Source: Clostridia bacterium
GTDB taxonomy: Bacteria > Bacillota_A > Clostridia > Christensenellales > Aristaeellaceae
DNA: 5,163 bases
Assembly: GCA_009783365.1 (NCBI GenBank)
Contig: WRHG01000145.1
Span: 1-5,163 of the forward strand
Direction of reading: 5' to 3'
Under the pieces are notes generated by a model. That model saw only the letters and a list, made by a program, of their open reading frames with translations, was not told where the DNA came from and searched no databases. Both the position numbers and the translations under genes were made by a program. Positions 1 to 5,163 of this stretch are shown here, piece after piece; position 1 is the stretch's first letter, and each line of letters opens with the position of its first letter.

Positions 1-150
1 GCCCTCCTCCTGCCGCAGGGCGGCGGCGGCGTGGATCATTGCTACGGAATCGGCGCCGCCGCTGACTGCGGCCAGCAGCGTTGCATCCTCCCGTAGCAAG
101 GAAGCGGCCTCCAGAATACAGCGCAACGTGGGTACAATCCTCTCTTGCAT
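1..150 (-). CDS. tilS: tRNA(Ile)-lysidine synthase, N-terminal part (runs off window)
   Basis: Only the first 50 codons are present; the gene continues beyond base 1. The reading frame from the ATG at 150 contains LLAAVSGGADSVAMIHA, the PP-loop ATP pyrophosphatase signature (SGGxDS, residues 30-35) preceded by a hydrophobic strand and followed by an Ala-rich helix, as in TilS. TilS uses ATP to attach lysine to C34 of the AUA-reading isoleucine tRNA in the cytoplasm and is normally essential. The distance from Met1 to the PP-loop is close to that in Bacillus TilS, which supports this start. No Shine-Dalgarno sequence precedes the ATG, and a TATAAT box ends 7 bases upstream of it. Another PP-loop enzyme such as TtcA is possible from so short a fragment, but the N-terminus lacks the Cys-rich context of that family. 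Confidence 0.85.
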   Translation of the reverse strand, partial: MQERIVPTLRCILEAASLLREDATLLAAVSGGADSVAMIHAAAALRQEEG

Positions 151-156
151 GGCGCT

Positions 157-185
157 ATTATAGCACAGGGGCGGGACTCCGTCCA
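157..185 (-). promoter_or_regulatory. Putative promoter of tilS
   Basis: On the minus strand a perfect TATAAT (157-162) is preceded, with a 17-base spacer, by TGGACG (180-185), which matches four of six bases of the TTGACA consensus. The expected transcription start, about 7 bases beyond the -10 box, falls at or next to the A of the tilS ATG at 150, so the message would have almost no 5' leader. Seen from sequence only. Confidence 0.55.
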
Positions 186-233
186 TCTGAGGCGAAAATA
201 CCGAAATCGCAGTCCTTTCTTTTTTGATTTGCT

Positions 234-262
234 GTGAAACTTGGGATAAGTTATGCTATAAT
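234..262 (+). promoter_or_regulatory. Putative extended -10 promoter of the SH3b-VanW gene
   Basis: TGCTATAAT (254-262) is a perfect extended -10 element (TGn plus TATAAT). GTGAAA at 234-239, with a 17-base spacer, matches four of six bases of the -35 consensus. Transcription should begin near 269, giving a leader of about 48 bases before the ATG at 317. The site is divergent from the tilS promoter, with the two -35 boxes about 50 bases apart. Confidence 0.7.
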
Positions 263-297
263 AATTTCAACTTGGAGCGGCGTCTGCCGGTATCCGT

Positions 298-306
298 AGG
301 AAGAGG
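298..306 (+). promoter_or_regulatory. Ribosome binding site of the SH3b-VanW gene
   Basis: AGGAAGAGG lies ten bases upstream of the ATG at 317, a slightly long but workable spacing. It decides the start: the open frame extends back to a TTG at 224, but that stretch overlaps the promoter and codes for no plausible domain, whereas Met at 317 begins a textbook signal peptide. Confidence 0.6.
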
Positions 307-316
307 TGTTGCGCTG

Positions 317-1474
317 ATGCGTTTCAAGAGATGGATTTTTCTCCTGTTATGCTGTGTTTTGATCGCCGCGGCGCTGCCGGCTACGGCGGAGCCTTTGAAA
401 ACCCTTTTGGATGAAGCTGTGGAGGAAGGCGTGGCTGAGGAAGACCTTCCTGTGGACGAGGACCAAACGGTTGTGGAGATGAACGAGGAGGGGTTGGGGC
501 CTCCCAGCATCGCGGGGCTGAGTCCCTTGTATACCACCAAGGTGAAGCTGCTCACCTCCAGCGGCAATTCGGTAACCGTGCGGTATGCCCAGGATACGGA
601 CAGCAAGGGCATGGGATCGGTGGGCAAGGGCGAGGTGGTGACCATTTATAAAGTGTATCCGGCCTTTGTGCTCATCGAGAGGAACGGTGTTGTAGGATAT
701 ATCTTGCGTACCTGTATTGATGAAAACTGCACGGTGCTGGATCCCGCTTTAACCCCTCCCTACGGGGTTATGCCCACGAGTTATGTGGCTACGGTTACGG
801 AGGACGCCCCTGTGTACAAGTCCCCCAGCACCGCAGCCCCTACGAACCCAATCATCATTGGCGAGGGAAATAAGATCGCGATCATGGAGTTTGTGAACGG
901 CTTTGCGAAAGTCGTTTATTGGCGCAGTTACGGGTATGTGGACGCCCGACTGCTGAAGGATATGACGCCGGTTTCCGCCACAGTGGAACCCTATAGCGAG
1001 GAGACGCCCATCGCGGCGTTTACCAGTTTTTTCGCGTATAACACCGGCGCGGTAGGTAACGAAGGGCGATGTAAAAACATCGTACGCAGCTGTGAACTGA
1101 TGTCCCGCGTGCTGCAGCCTGAGGAGGAACTTAACTTTAACGCGCATATCGGCCCATACAGCAGAGCCAACGGGTACTTTCCCGCCCCGATACTGGTGGA
1201 CGGAGGTACCCAGATCGGTTCCGGCGGAGGCACCTGCCAAAGCAGCAGCACCATGTACAATACCATCAGGCAGCTGCCTGGCGTCACCATCCTGATGCGC
1301 CGCCCACACGGGCCGGGAAGCGCCAGGTATCTCCCCCAGCACACGGATGCGGCGGTGGGTAACAGTAACCTCAACCTGATCTTTCGCAACGATTATGATT
1401 TTCCCCTCCGGATCCTGGCGGAAAGCGACGGTCGGGGGGCGCTGACGATCCAGATTTTCAGGGAGGACGCGTAG
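317..1474 (+). CDS. Secreted SH3-domain and VanW-family protein
   Basis: A 385-residue protein. Residues 1-24 form a signal peptide: a basic start MRFKR, a Leu/Cys/Ala-rich core, and a likely cleavage after ATA before EP. The Cys pair in the core is not in a lipobox, so it is probably not a lipoprotein. An acidic linker follows (about 30-60). Residues about 70-135 and 155-215 resemble two bacterial SH3-like domains, each closing on a GY strand (VVGYIL, SYGYVDARLL). Residues about 230-385 are a VanW domain: FTSFFAYNT, a PEEELNFNAHIGPYS block, GYFPAPILVDGG, the signature GSGGGTCQSSSTMYN (301-315), RRPHG, YLPQHTDAAV and FRNDYDFPLRI. VanW proteins occur in the vancomycin-resistance vanB cluster and widely in Gram-positive genomes; their exact role is unsettled, and cell-wall association is inferred from the SH3 domains. 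This gene alone is no evidence for glycopeptide resistance. It has its own promoter, is divergent from tilS, and converges on the ATPase gene downstream. Confidence 0.9.
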   Translation: MRFKRWIFLLLCCVLIAAALPATAEPLKTLLDEAVEEGVAEEDLPVDEDQTVVEMNEEGLGPPSIAGLSPLYTTKVKLLTSSGNSVTVRYAQDTDSKGMGSVGKGEVVTIYKVYPAFVLIERNGVVGYILRTCIDENCTVLDPALTPPYGVMPTSYVATVTEDAPVYKSPSTAAPTNPIIIGEGNKIAIMEFVNGFAKVVYWRSYGYVDARLLKDMTPVSATVEPYSEETPIAAFTSFFAYNTGAVGNEGRCKNIVRSCELMSRVLQPEEELNFNAHIGPYSRANGYFPAPILVDGGTQIGSGGGTCQSSSTMYNTIRQLPGVTILMRRPHGPGSARYLPQHTDAAVGNSNLNLIFRNDYDFPLRILAESDGRGALTIQIFREDA

Positions 1475-1536
1475 CAGCTTGATAGGCTGAGTGATCGTTT
1501 TTAAAAAGTAGTGGCGGAGCAAGGGTAAACCTGACT
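1475..1536. other. Short convergent intergenic gap without a clear terminator
   Basis: These 62 bases separate the stop of the SH3b-VanW gene from the stop of the minus-strand ATPase gene. The only candidates for a terminator are a weak CAGC/GCTG stem with a 7-base loop (1475-1489) and, some distance on, the self-complementary run TTTTTAAAAA (about 1499-1508). Stem and T-run are separated by several bases and the stem is short, so I do not call an intrinsic terminator. Read-through into the opposing gene from either side is possible. Confidence 0.4.
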
Positions 1537-2841
1537 TTAGTCCTGGTGTCCGTAGGGTCTCTGACGGAACCAGAATGGCGGGTAGTGCATGGTGGAAATG
1601 ATGCATTCATGAGCTTGCAATGCGGTTACATCTTCGTCCTCGATAATGTACTGATCCATAACCTGCTCTACAATGCCACGCACCTGCACAGAGGAAGAGA
1701 AGGTCTCCACCACCCGGTGCCGGCCGTACAAGCCCTTCACATAGTCCCGGCTTACCCGGTCGTGGAGTCTGAAAGCCACCGTAGTGCCAAAGGCGCAGAG
1801 CAGGCTTTGGGCGACGGATTCCCCGTAACAGCCGTACAGCTGGCTTACGCTCAGGCAGGAGAGGATGATTTTAAGCCCCTTGCTTCTTCCCAACAGCAGA
1901 GCGTCCTCCAAATGAGGCAGGCGGGGGAAGCTGGCGGCGCCGTCCAGCAGGAGATATACATTGCCTTCATTGTCAGGCCGGCTGAGAACCTCCTGCAAAC
2001 ACAGATCCAGCAACGCGGCATAGATGGAACGAAGCATGTTTCCGCGGGAAGGATCATAACAAACGAAAATCACCTTGCCTCCCTTCCCGCGCACCAGGAG
2101 CCGCATACCCAAGGTGCCCTCCTGGCAGAAGCGGCCCTGAAACAGCTCCCTGGCAGCCTGTTGCAGGGCGGCTACTACGCTTAAGGTCTCCGCGCTTTCC
2201 GGATTGCCCAGGTATGCGGCCAGAGCCCGCAGGTCCGGCTCTTGTTCCAAAATCTGGCGCATACTTCCAAAGTCAAAACCGTCAATGAGCTCCCGCAGGG
2301 CCAGGTTATTCTGCAATTCCTTACCGCCTCGGCGGCAGAGGTAGACGATAAGGGCCATCAGTAAATCCCGGGCGGCGTTTTGGTAATAGGGTTCCGCTGC
2401 GTCCCTGATGCGCTCGTCAAACAGCAGGTTGCACAGCGCGGAGGCATCCTCGATAGCGCGGGTTTTCTCGCACAGTTCCGCGTAGAGGTTCCAGTGGGCC
2501 TCGCCCCGGTCTCCGCAGCCCCGCGTATCATCCCCAAAGACCACATCCCCCAGTTGATAAAAAGCGCTGTAATACTCCCCCATGGGGTCCAGCACCACCA
2601 TCACGTCCGCGTCGGTCAGATTGGCGCGGATATTGCGCAGCATATGGGCGATCATATTACTTTTGCCGGTGCCGGGGGCTCCCAGCAGCAGCATGTGACG
2701 GTTCAGAATGTTATCGCCCACGGGGAGGTAGGCGCTCTTGCCGTTGCCGTCTACTCCAGCCAGGGCAAAGAGCGCGTCCGGGTCCCGATAGGGGATGGTG
2801 CGGGAAATTTGCAAACCTTTCAGGACGGTTCTCTGATGCAT
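1537..2841 (-). CDS. TraG/VirD4-like P-loop ATPase (coupling-protein family), soluble, with degenerate catalytic motifs
   Basis: A 434-residue protein. Family features in order: a strand-rich start; RHMLLLGAPGTGKSN with Walker A at 54-61 (K60, S61); VMVVLDPMGEYY (80-91), the DPxGEY motif of TraG/VirD4 and HerA-type ATPases; PYYQNAARDLLMALIVYL (151-168), typical of the helical domain of type IV coupling proteins; VIFVCYDP; then NVYLLLDGAASFPRLPHLEDALLLGRSKGL (294-323), the C-terminal TraG/TraD 'LLDEFxxLGxIPxLE...GRGxG' block; and SVSQLYGCYG (331-340). Known members are hexameric ATPases that deliver DNA or protein to a type IV secretion channel. No membrane segments are visible, unlike classical VirD4, which carries N-terminal helices. 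Two oddities: the Glu usually following the Walker B Asp is Gly301, and the usual motif III Gln position appears to be Leu330. It may bind ATP but hydrolyse poorly. It is preceded by a strong AGGAGG and lies 33 bases after the 722-residue gene, so it is probably co-transcribed with it. The family is fairly secure; HerA-like DNA translocase is the alternative. The substrate is unknown. Confidence 0.8.
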   Translation of the reverse strand: MHQRTVLKGLQISRTIPYRDPDALFALAGVDGNGKSAYLPVGDNILNRHMLLLGAPGTGKSNMIAHMLRNIRANLTDADVMVVLDPMGEYYSAFYQLGDVVFGDDTRGCGDRGEAHWNLYAELCEKTRAIEDASALCNLLFDERIRDAAEPYYQNAARDLLMALIVYLCRRGGKELQNNLALRELIDGFDFGSMRQILEQEPDLRALAAYLGNPESAETLSVVAALQQAARELFQGRFCQEGTLGMRLLVRGKGGKVIFVCYDPSRGNMLRSIYAALLDLCLQEVLSRPDNEGNVYLLLDGAASFPRLPHLEDALLLGRSKGLKIILSCLSVSQLYGCYGESVAQSLLCAFGTTVAFRLHDRVSRDYVKGLYGRHRVVETFSSSVQVRGIVEQVMDQYIIEDEDVTALQAHECIISTMHYPPFWFRQRPYGHQD

Positions 2842-2848
2842 TGCGGAA

Positions 2849-2855
2849 TCCTCCT
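2849..2855 (-). promoter_or_regulatory. Strong ribosome binding site of the ATPase gene
   Basis: The minus strand reads AGGAGGA, with the AGGAGG core eight bases before the ATG at 2841. It lies in the 33-base gap after the stop of the upstream 722-residue gene, supporting independent efficient initiation within one transcript. Confidence 0.8.
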
Positions 2856-2874
2856 GGTCATGGTCATAAGCCGT

Positions 2875-5043
2875 TTAGGATGATGGTTTTTCTTTAAGAT
2901 GGTCGGAGAGCAGCGAGGCCATTTTACCATCCTTGTTGGATATGGCGATTTTAGGTTCGCTGTCCCTGCGTACGATGTAAGCCAGCTTTGGCGCATTGGG
3001 ATCCGTCCTTATGTTTTGCGCTAAATCAAAAAAGGTGGCGGATTTTCGGGGCGATCTCTCCGGGAACCCTTTCGATGCCTGCTGCGCGTCCACGGGAATG
3101 GCTGTTTTCCGTTCGTCCTCGGGAACTGCCGCCTCCGGGCCTTCTTCCGGAGTTGTCGCTTCCAATTCTTCTTCCTGAGCAGCCGCTTCCGGTTCTTCTT
3201 CCGGAGTTGTCGTTTCCAATTCTTCTTCCTGAGCAGCCGCTTCCGGTTCTTCTTCCGGAGTTGTCGCTTCCAATTCTTCTTCCTGAGCAGCCGTTTCCGG
3301 TTCTTCCTCGGGAATTATCGCCTCCGATTCTTCCTCCGGAACAGCCGTTTCCTGCTCTTCCGATGGCGGGGCTGCTTCCGGCTTTTCCTTCCGCTCATCC
3401 TGGGTTGAATCCCTCAAAATGGCCGCCTCCTGAGGGGGCTGAGCCGTATCCGCAGGCAGGCAGACATCCTGGTAGGAGAGCCGCTGCGCGTTGTTACGCA
3501 TAGCGTAGCCGCTTTCGATGCTTTGCTCCCGCTGGGCGTCATGGCTGAAAGGTATGGGCTCTCGTGAAACGTCCTTCTGAGCCTCCTCCCGGCTCCAATA
3601 CTTACGGTGGAGATAATCGATGTCCGCGTCATAACCGCTGACTTGCGCGTGCTTCCATTGGGAACCGGCGCTTTGCATCTCCGTCCTGGCTTCTGCCACG
3701 TTTTCATCCAATGAGATTCTTACCTTTTCATACGCGCGGGTACCCTCGATCATTTGGGAGAGGGCGGCTTCCCGGCGGTACATGGCGTCCACCAGCCTTC
3801 CCTTGTACTCTTGCAGGGTGCCCCGCAGCATGCCGCGGAGGTAGGCTTCCCGGGTTTGAAACGCGTTTTTCACGGTCAGTGCCGTTTCTTCCAAAACCAG
3901 CTTGCGCTGCCGGAGAAGCTCCCGGCTGTCGGGGATAAATACTTGTCTGCCAATCATGCCCATGGGGTTCATCCCGCCGCCATAGGCAGGGTTGTTCAGC
4001 ACATCTCCCATCATCATAGGCACTTCCCGGTCCCGTACCGCAATCACCCGCAAGGCATCAGGATACCGGCCGCCCCGGGCATCCGGATCGTACATGGCCG
4101 CGATTTGGTAACTTTCACATAGCCGCGCCATGTCTACAGTCAGGGTCTCTTTGTTGATGTAGCTATTCAAATCCTCATAAGGCATCCACAGGTCGCTGAT
4201 GAAATCATGGGCGGTGAAGCAGGGCTGAAACAGGCGCGCCGTGCGCCGGGATACGCCGATGGCTTCAAAGGTATCACAGGCATATCGCCATGGCACATAC
4301 TGGCAAAGGGATTCTACCCGCTTGGCGCTTTCCGTAAACAGGCCCGGGGCGGAACGGCTGTTTTGCAAGCTACGGGCTATGCTTAGATCCTGCAGGATGC
4401 GGCCCAGCTCTTTTTGGCGCAGCATGACCGGATTGAGACCCGTCATGGCAAGATAATCAAAGCCGAAGGCCTCCGCGTCGTAGGTATCGCCGTTGCTGAC
4501 TCGGGTTTTTACATAACGGGAGAACTGTTCCGCTCGGGCGGTGATTTCCATGCGCCGTTCCGCTAAGTGAAGCAAGCCTCCTCCCCGGGGATAAAGGCTC
4601 TCTGGAAGCGCCACGGCCTGATGTCCGCCGCCGATCAAGTGGATCATGAGCTTTTCCCCCATAAAGGCGGAAAACTGGGGGAAACGGGCGGCCCATGCCC
4701 GGTCCACCGTAAAAACCCCCTGCCCATGGTACTGATTCTCAAAGTCAAAATTGCGGCGGTAATTGTCCTCCAGATAAAGCTCGGGAAGCTGTTCATACAT
4801 CAAACGATGGTACTCCCGGGGATCCCGGGAGTCCCCCAGCGGCGATGCCCCGGCGCCTGCATCCGTCCCAAGATAGCGCATGTTTTGGATCAGTTCGAAG
4901 GGAAAAACCGGAAGGAAGGAGGCGAAGCGCTCGGGCACATTCGTATCCGCCTGCGCAAATGCCTGCTTGGCCAGCGACATCAGCTCGGCCTTGGAAAGCC
5001 CCGCGTAGCTCAGAATGCTGCTTTGCTTTGGGGTTTCAAGCAT
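2875..5043 (-). CDS. Unknown protein with C-terminal Glu/Pro-rich 9-residue repeats
   Basis: I do not recognise the family. The start chosen is the ATG at 5043 (MLETPKQSSIL), six bases after AGGAAGGA; a longer frame back to 5106 would overlap the end of the upstream gene and lacks support. The product is 722 residues with no signal peptide or membrane segment, so probably cytoplasmic. Residues 1-370 look globular and rich in aromatic residues and Arg (for example PVFPFELIQNMRYLG, EYHRLMYEQLPELYLEDNYRR, CQYVPWRYACDTFEAIGVSRR). A Gly/Met-rich loop follows (about 343-365: MMMGD, YGGGMNPMGMIG). Residues about 372-460 are charged and probably helical or coiled coil. A disordered linker leads to ten acidic 9-residue repeats (561-650). 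A basic-to-mixed tail (651-722: SPRKSATFFDLAQNI, PKLAYIVRRD) ends the protein. It lies 19 bases after an unidentified gene and 33 bases before the TraG-like ATPase. A role as adaptor, effector or structural partner of that ATPase is inference from position only. Confidence 0.85.
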   Translation of the reverse strand: MLETPKQSSILSYAGLSKAELMSLAKQAFAQADTNVPERFASFLPVFPFELIQNMRYLGTDAGAGASPLGDSRDPREYHRLMYEQLPELYLEDNYRRNFDFENQYHGQGVFTVDRAWAARFPQFSAFMGEKLMIHLIGGGHQAVALPESLYPRGGGLLHLAERRMEITARAEQFSRYVKTRVSNGDTYDAEAFGFDYLAMTGLNPVMLRQKELGRILQDLSIARSLQNSRSAPGLFTESAKRVESLCQYVPWRYACDTFEAIGVSRRTARLFQPCFTAHDFISDLWMPYEDLNSYINKETLTVDMARLCESYQIAAMYDPDARGGRYPDALRVIAVRDREVPMMMGDVLNNPAYGGGMNPMGMIGRQVFIPDSRELLRQRKLVLEETALTVKNAFQTREAYLRGMLRGTLQEYKGRLVDAMYRREAALSQMIEGTRAYEKVRISLDENVAEARTEMQSAGSQWKHAQVSGYDADIDYLHRKYWSREEAQKDVSREPIPFSHDAQREQSIESGYAMRNNAQRLSYQDVCLPADTAQPPQEAAILRDSTQDERKEKPEAAPPSEEQETAVPEEESEAIIPEEEPETAAQEEELEATTPEEEPEAAAQEEELETTTPEEEPEAAAQEEELEATTPEEGPEAAVPEDERKTAIPVDAQQASKGFPERSPRKSATFFDLAQNIRTDPNAPKLAYIVRRDSEPKIAISNKDGKMASLLSDHLKEKPSS
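3094..3363 (-). repeat. Ten in-frame 27-base repeats (9-residue Glu/Pro units), nested in 54-base repeats
   Basis: The region encodes ten consecutive 9-residue units of the pattern EEExEAxxP or EEExEAAAQ (residues 561-650 of the 722-residue protein). Examples are EEEPEAAAQ, EEELEATTP and EEELETTTP; the outer units SEEQETAVP and EDERKTAIP are diverged. P-type and Q-type units alternate in the centre, so the best nucleotide period is 54 bases: near-identical copies begin at 3151, 3205 and 3259 and differ by a few bases (for example GTCGCT against GTCGTT). The near identity of the inner copies and divergence of the outer ones suggest recent expansion by slippage or unequal recombination. The product is strongly acidic and probably extended. 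Confidence 0.92.
4812..4832. repeat. Perfect 9-bp inverted repeat with 3-base loop inside the unknown gene
   Basis: ACTCCCGGG (4812-4820), the three bases GAT, then CCCGGGAGT (4824-4832) form a perfect GC-rich hairpin. It lies within codons for DSRDPREY (about residues 71-78) of the 722-residue protein, roughly 210 bases into the message. No T-run follows on either strand, so it is not an intrinsic terminator. It may be coincidental in GC-rich coding DNA, or a message structure. Confidence 0.6.
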
Positions 5044-5049
5044 ACGGAT

Positions 5050-5057
5050 TCCTTCCT
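5050..5057 (-). promoter_or_regulatory. Ribosome binding site of the 722-residue protein gene
   Basis: The minus strand reads AGGAAGGA six bases before the ATG at 5043. It sits within the 19-base gap after the stop of the preceding gene and fixes the start of the unknown protein. Confidence 0.75.
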
Positions 5058-5062
5058 GCACG

Positions 5063-5163
5063 TTACATATCGTAAACGAACTTGATCTTTGGAAGCAGCC
5101 GGTCAACGGTCAGTTTCAGGTACAGGGATTCACTTTCAGCGCCTGCCCGGAAGATGTAAACCT
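5063..5163 (-). CDS. C-terminal end of an unidentified protein (runs off window)
   Basis: An open minus-strand frame enters at the right edge and ends at TAA (5063-5065), giving 32 residues that include RAGAESESLYLKLTVDRLL and end PKIKFVYDM. The other two minus frames stop within this stretch, and the downstream gene's Shine-Dalgarno lies just after the stop, as expected for an operon. The alternating LYLKLTV and KIKFVYD suggest two closing beta strands. I cannot name a family from this fragment; a faint resemblance to the C-terminal strands of small MqsR-type toxins is too weak to use. Confidence 0.6.
   Translation of the reverse strand, partial: VYIFRAGAESESLYLKLTVDRLLPKIKFVYDM

Noticed and set aside
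224..316. Upstream TTG start for the VanW-family protein
   Set aside because: The extra 31 residues would be read from promoter DNA, and the signal peptide begins at Met 317 behind a Shine-Dalgarno sequence.
317..1474. Vancomycin resistance determinant
   Set aside because: VanW-domain proteins are common in Gram-positive genomes, and no vanH, vanA/B ligase, vanX or vanRS genes are present in this window.
1475..1508. Intrinsic terminator after the SH3b-VanW gene
   Set aside because: The stem is only four or five base pairs and the T-run is several bases away from it; too weak to call.
749..1606. Long minus-strand open frame across the SH3b-VanW gene
   Set aside because: The plus-strand frame has a signal peptide and clear VanW motifs over the same bases; the antisense product has no recognisable domain.
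1546..2184. Plus-strand 212-codon open frame opposite the ATPase gene
   Set aside because: It is the complement of a gene with clear TraG-like motifs and shows no coding features of its own.
2734..2757. A second Walker A-like string, GVDGNGKS, at residues 29-36 of the ATPase
   Set aside because: It fits the GxxxxGKS pattern by chance. It lies in the N-terminal strand region that precedes the true P-loop (GAPGTGKS, 54-61, directly after a hydrophobic strand) and is followed by a Tyr-Leu-Pro strand rather than a helix.
3151..3300. CRISPR-like array suggested by the regular repeats
   Set aside because: The repeats are contiguous, without unique spacers, keep the reading frame (27/54 bases), and encode a simple amino-acid repeat.
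2988..3503. Plus-strand open frame rich in LPVLLPELS repeats opposite the acidic tract
   Set aside because: It is the antisense shadow of the in-frame Glu/Pro repeats. It has no ribosome binding site or domain, and the minus-strand gene explains the stretch.

Overview
The window (5163 bases, GC-rich, almost fully coding) looks like a chromosomal segment from a Gram-positive bacterium of the Clostridia/Firmicutes type. That assignment is an inference. It rests on the strong AGGAGG-type ribosome binding sites, sigma-A-like promoters, and a secreted SH3b-VanW protein beside tilS. No rRNA or other marker fixes the taxon.

Left side (1-1474): two divergently transcribed genes share a 166-base intergenic region with back-to-back promoters. 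On the minus strand, cut off by the window edge, is the start of tilS (tRNA-Ile lysidine synthetase, with its PP-loop SGGADS). Its TATAAT box lies so close to the ATG that the transcript may be leaderless. On the plus strand is a complete secreted protein with a signal peptide, two SH3-like domains and a C-terminal VanW domain, driven by an extended -10 promoter. These look like ordinary chromosomal genes.

Right side (1537-5163): three minus-strand genes are packed as an apparent operon, with gaps of 19 and 33 bases and clear Shine-Dalgarno sites. In transcription order they are: the last 32 residues of an unidentified protein; a 722-residue protein of unrecognised family ending in an acidic Glu/Pro-rich tract of ten 9-residue repeats; and a 434-residue soluble TraG/VirD4-like (type IV coupling protein family) P-loop ATPase. 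The ATPase keeps its Walker A motif, but the acidic residue expected after the Walker B Asp is Gly, and the motif III Gln appears to be Leu. The block resembles the edge of a conjugative or other accessory module meeting chromosomal genes, and it converges on the VanW gene with only 62 bases between.

The most interesting object is the pair of the unknown repeat protein and the coupling-type ATPase with degenerate catalytic motifs. Their joint function cannot be read from this window. A role for the 722-residue protein as partner, adaptor or substrate of the ATPase is a hypothesis from gene order only.
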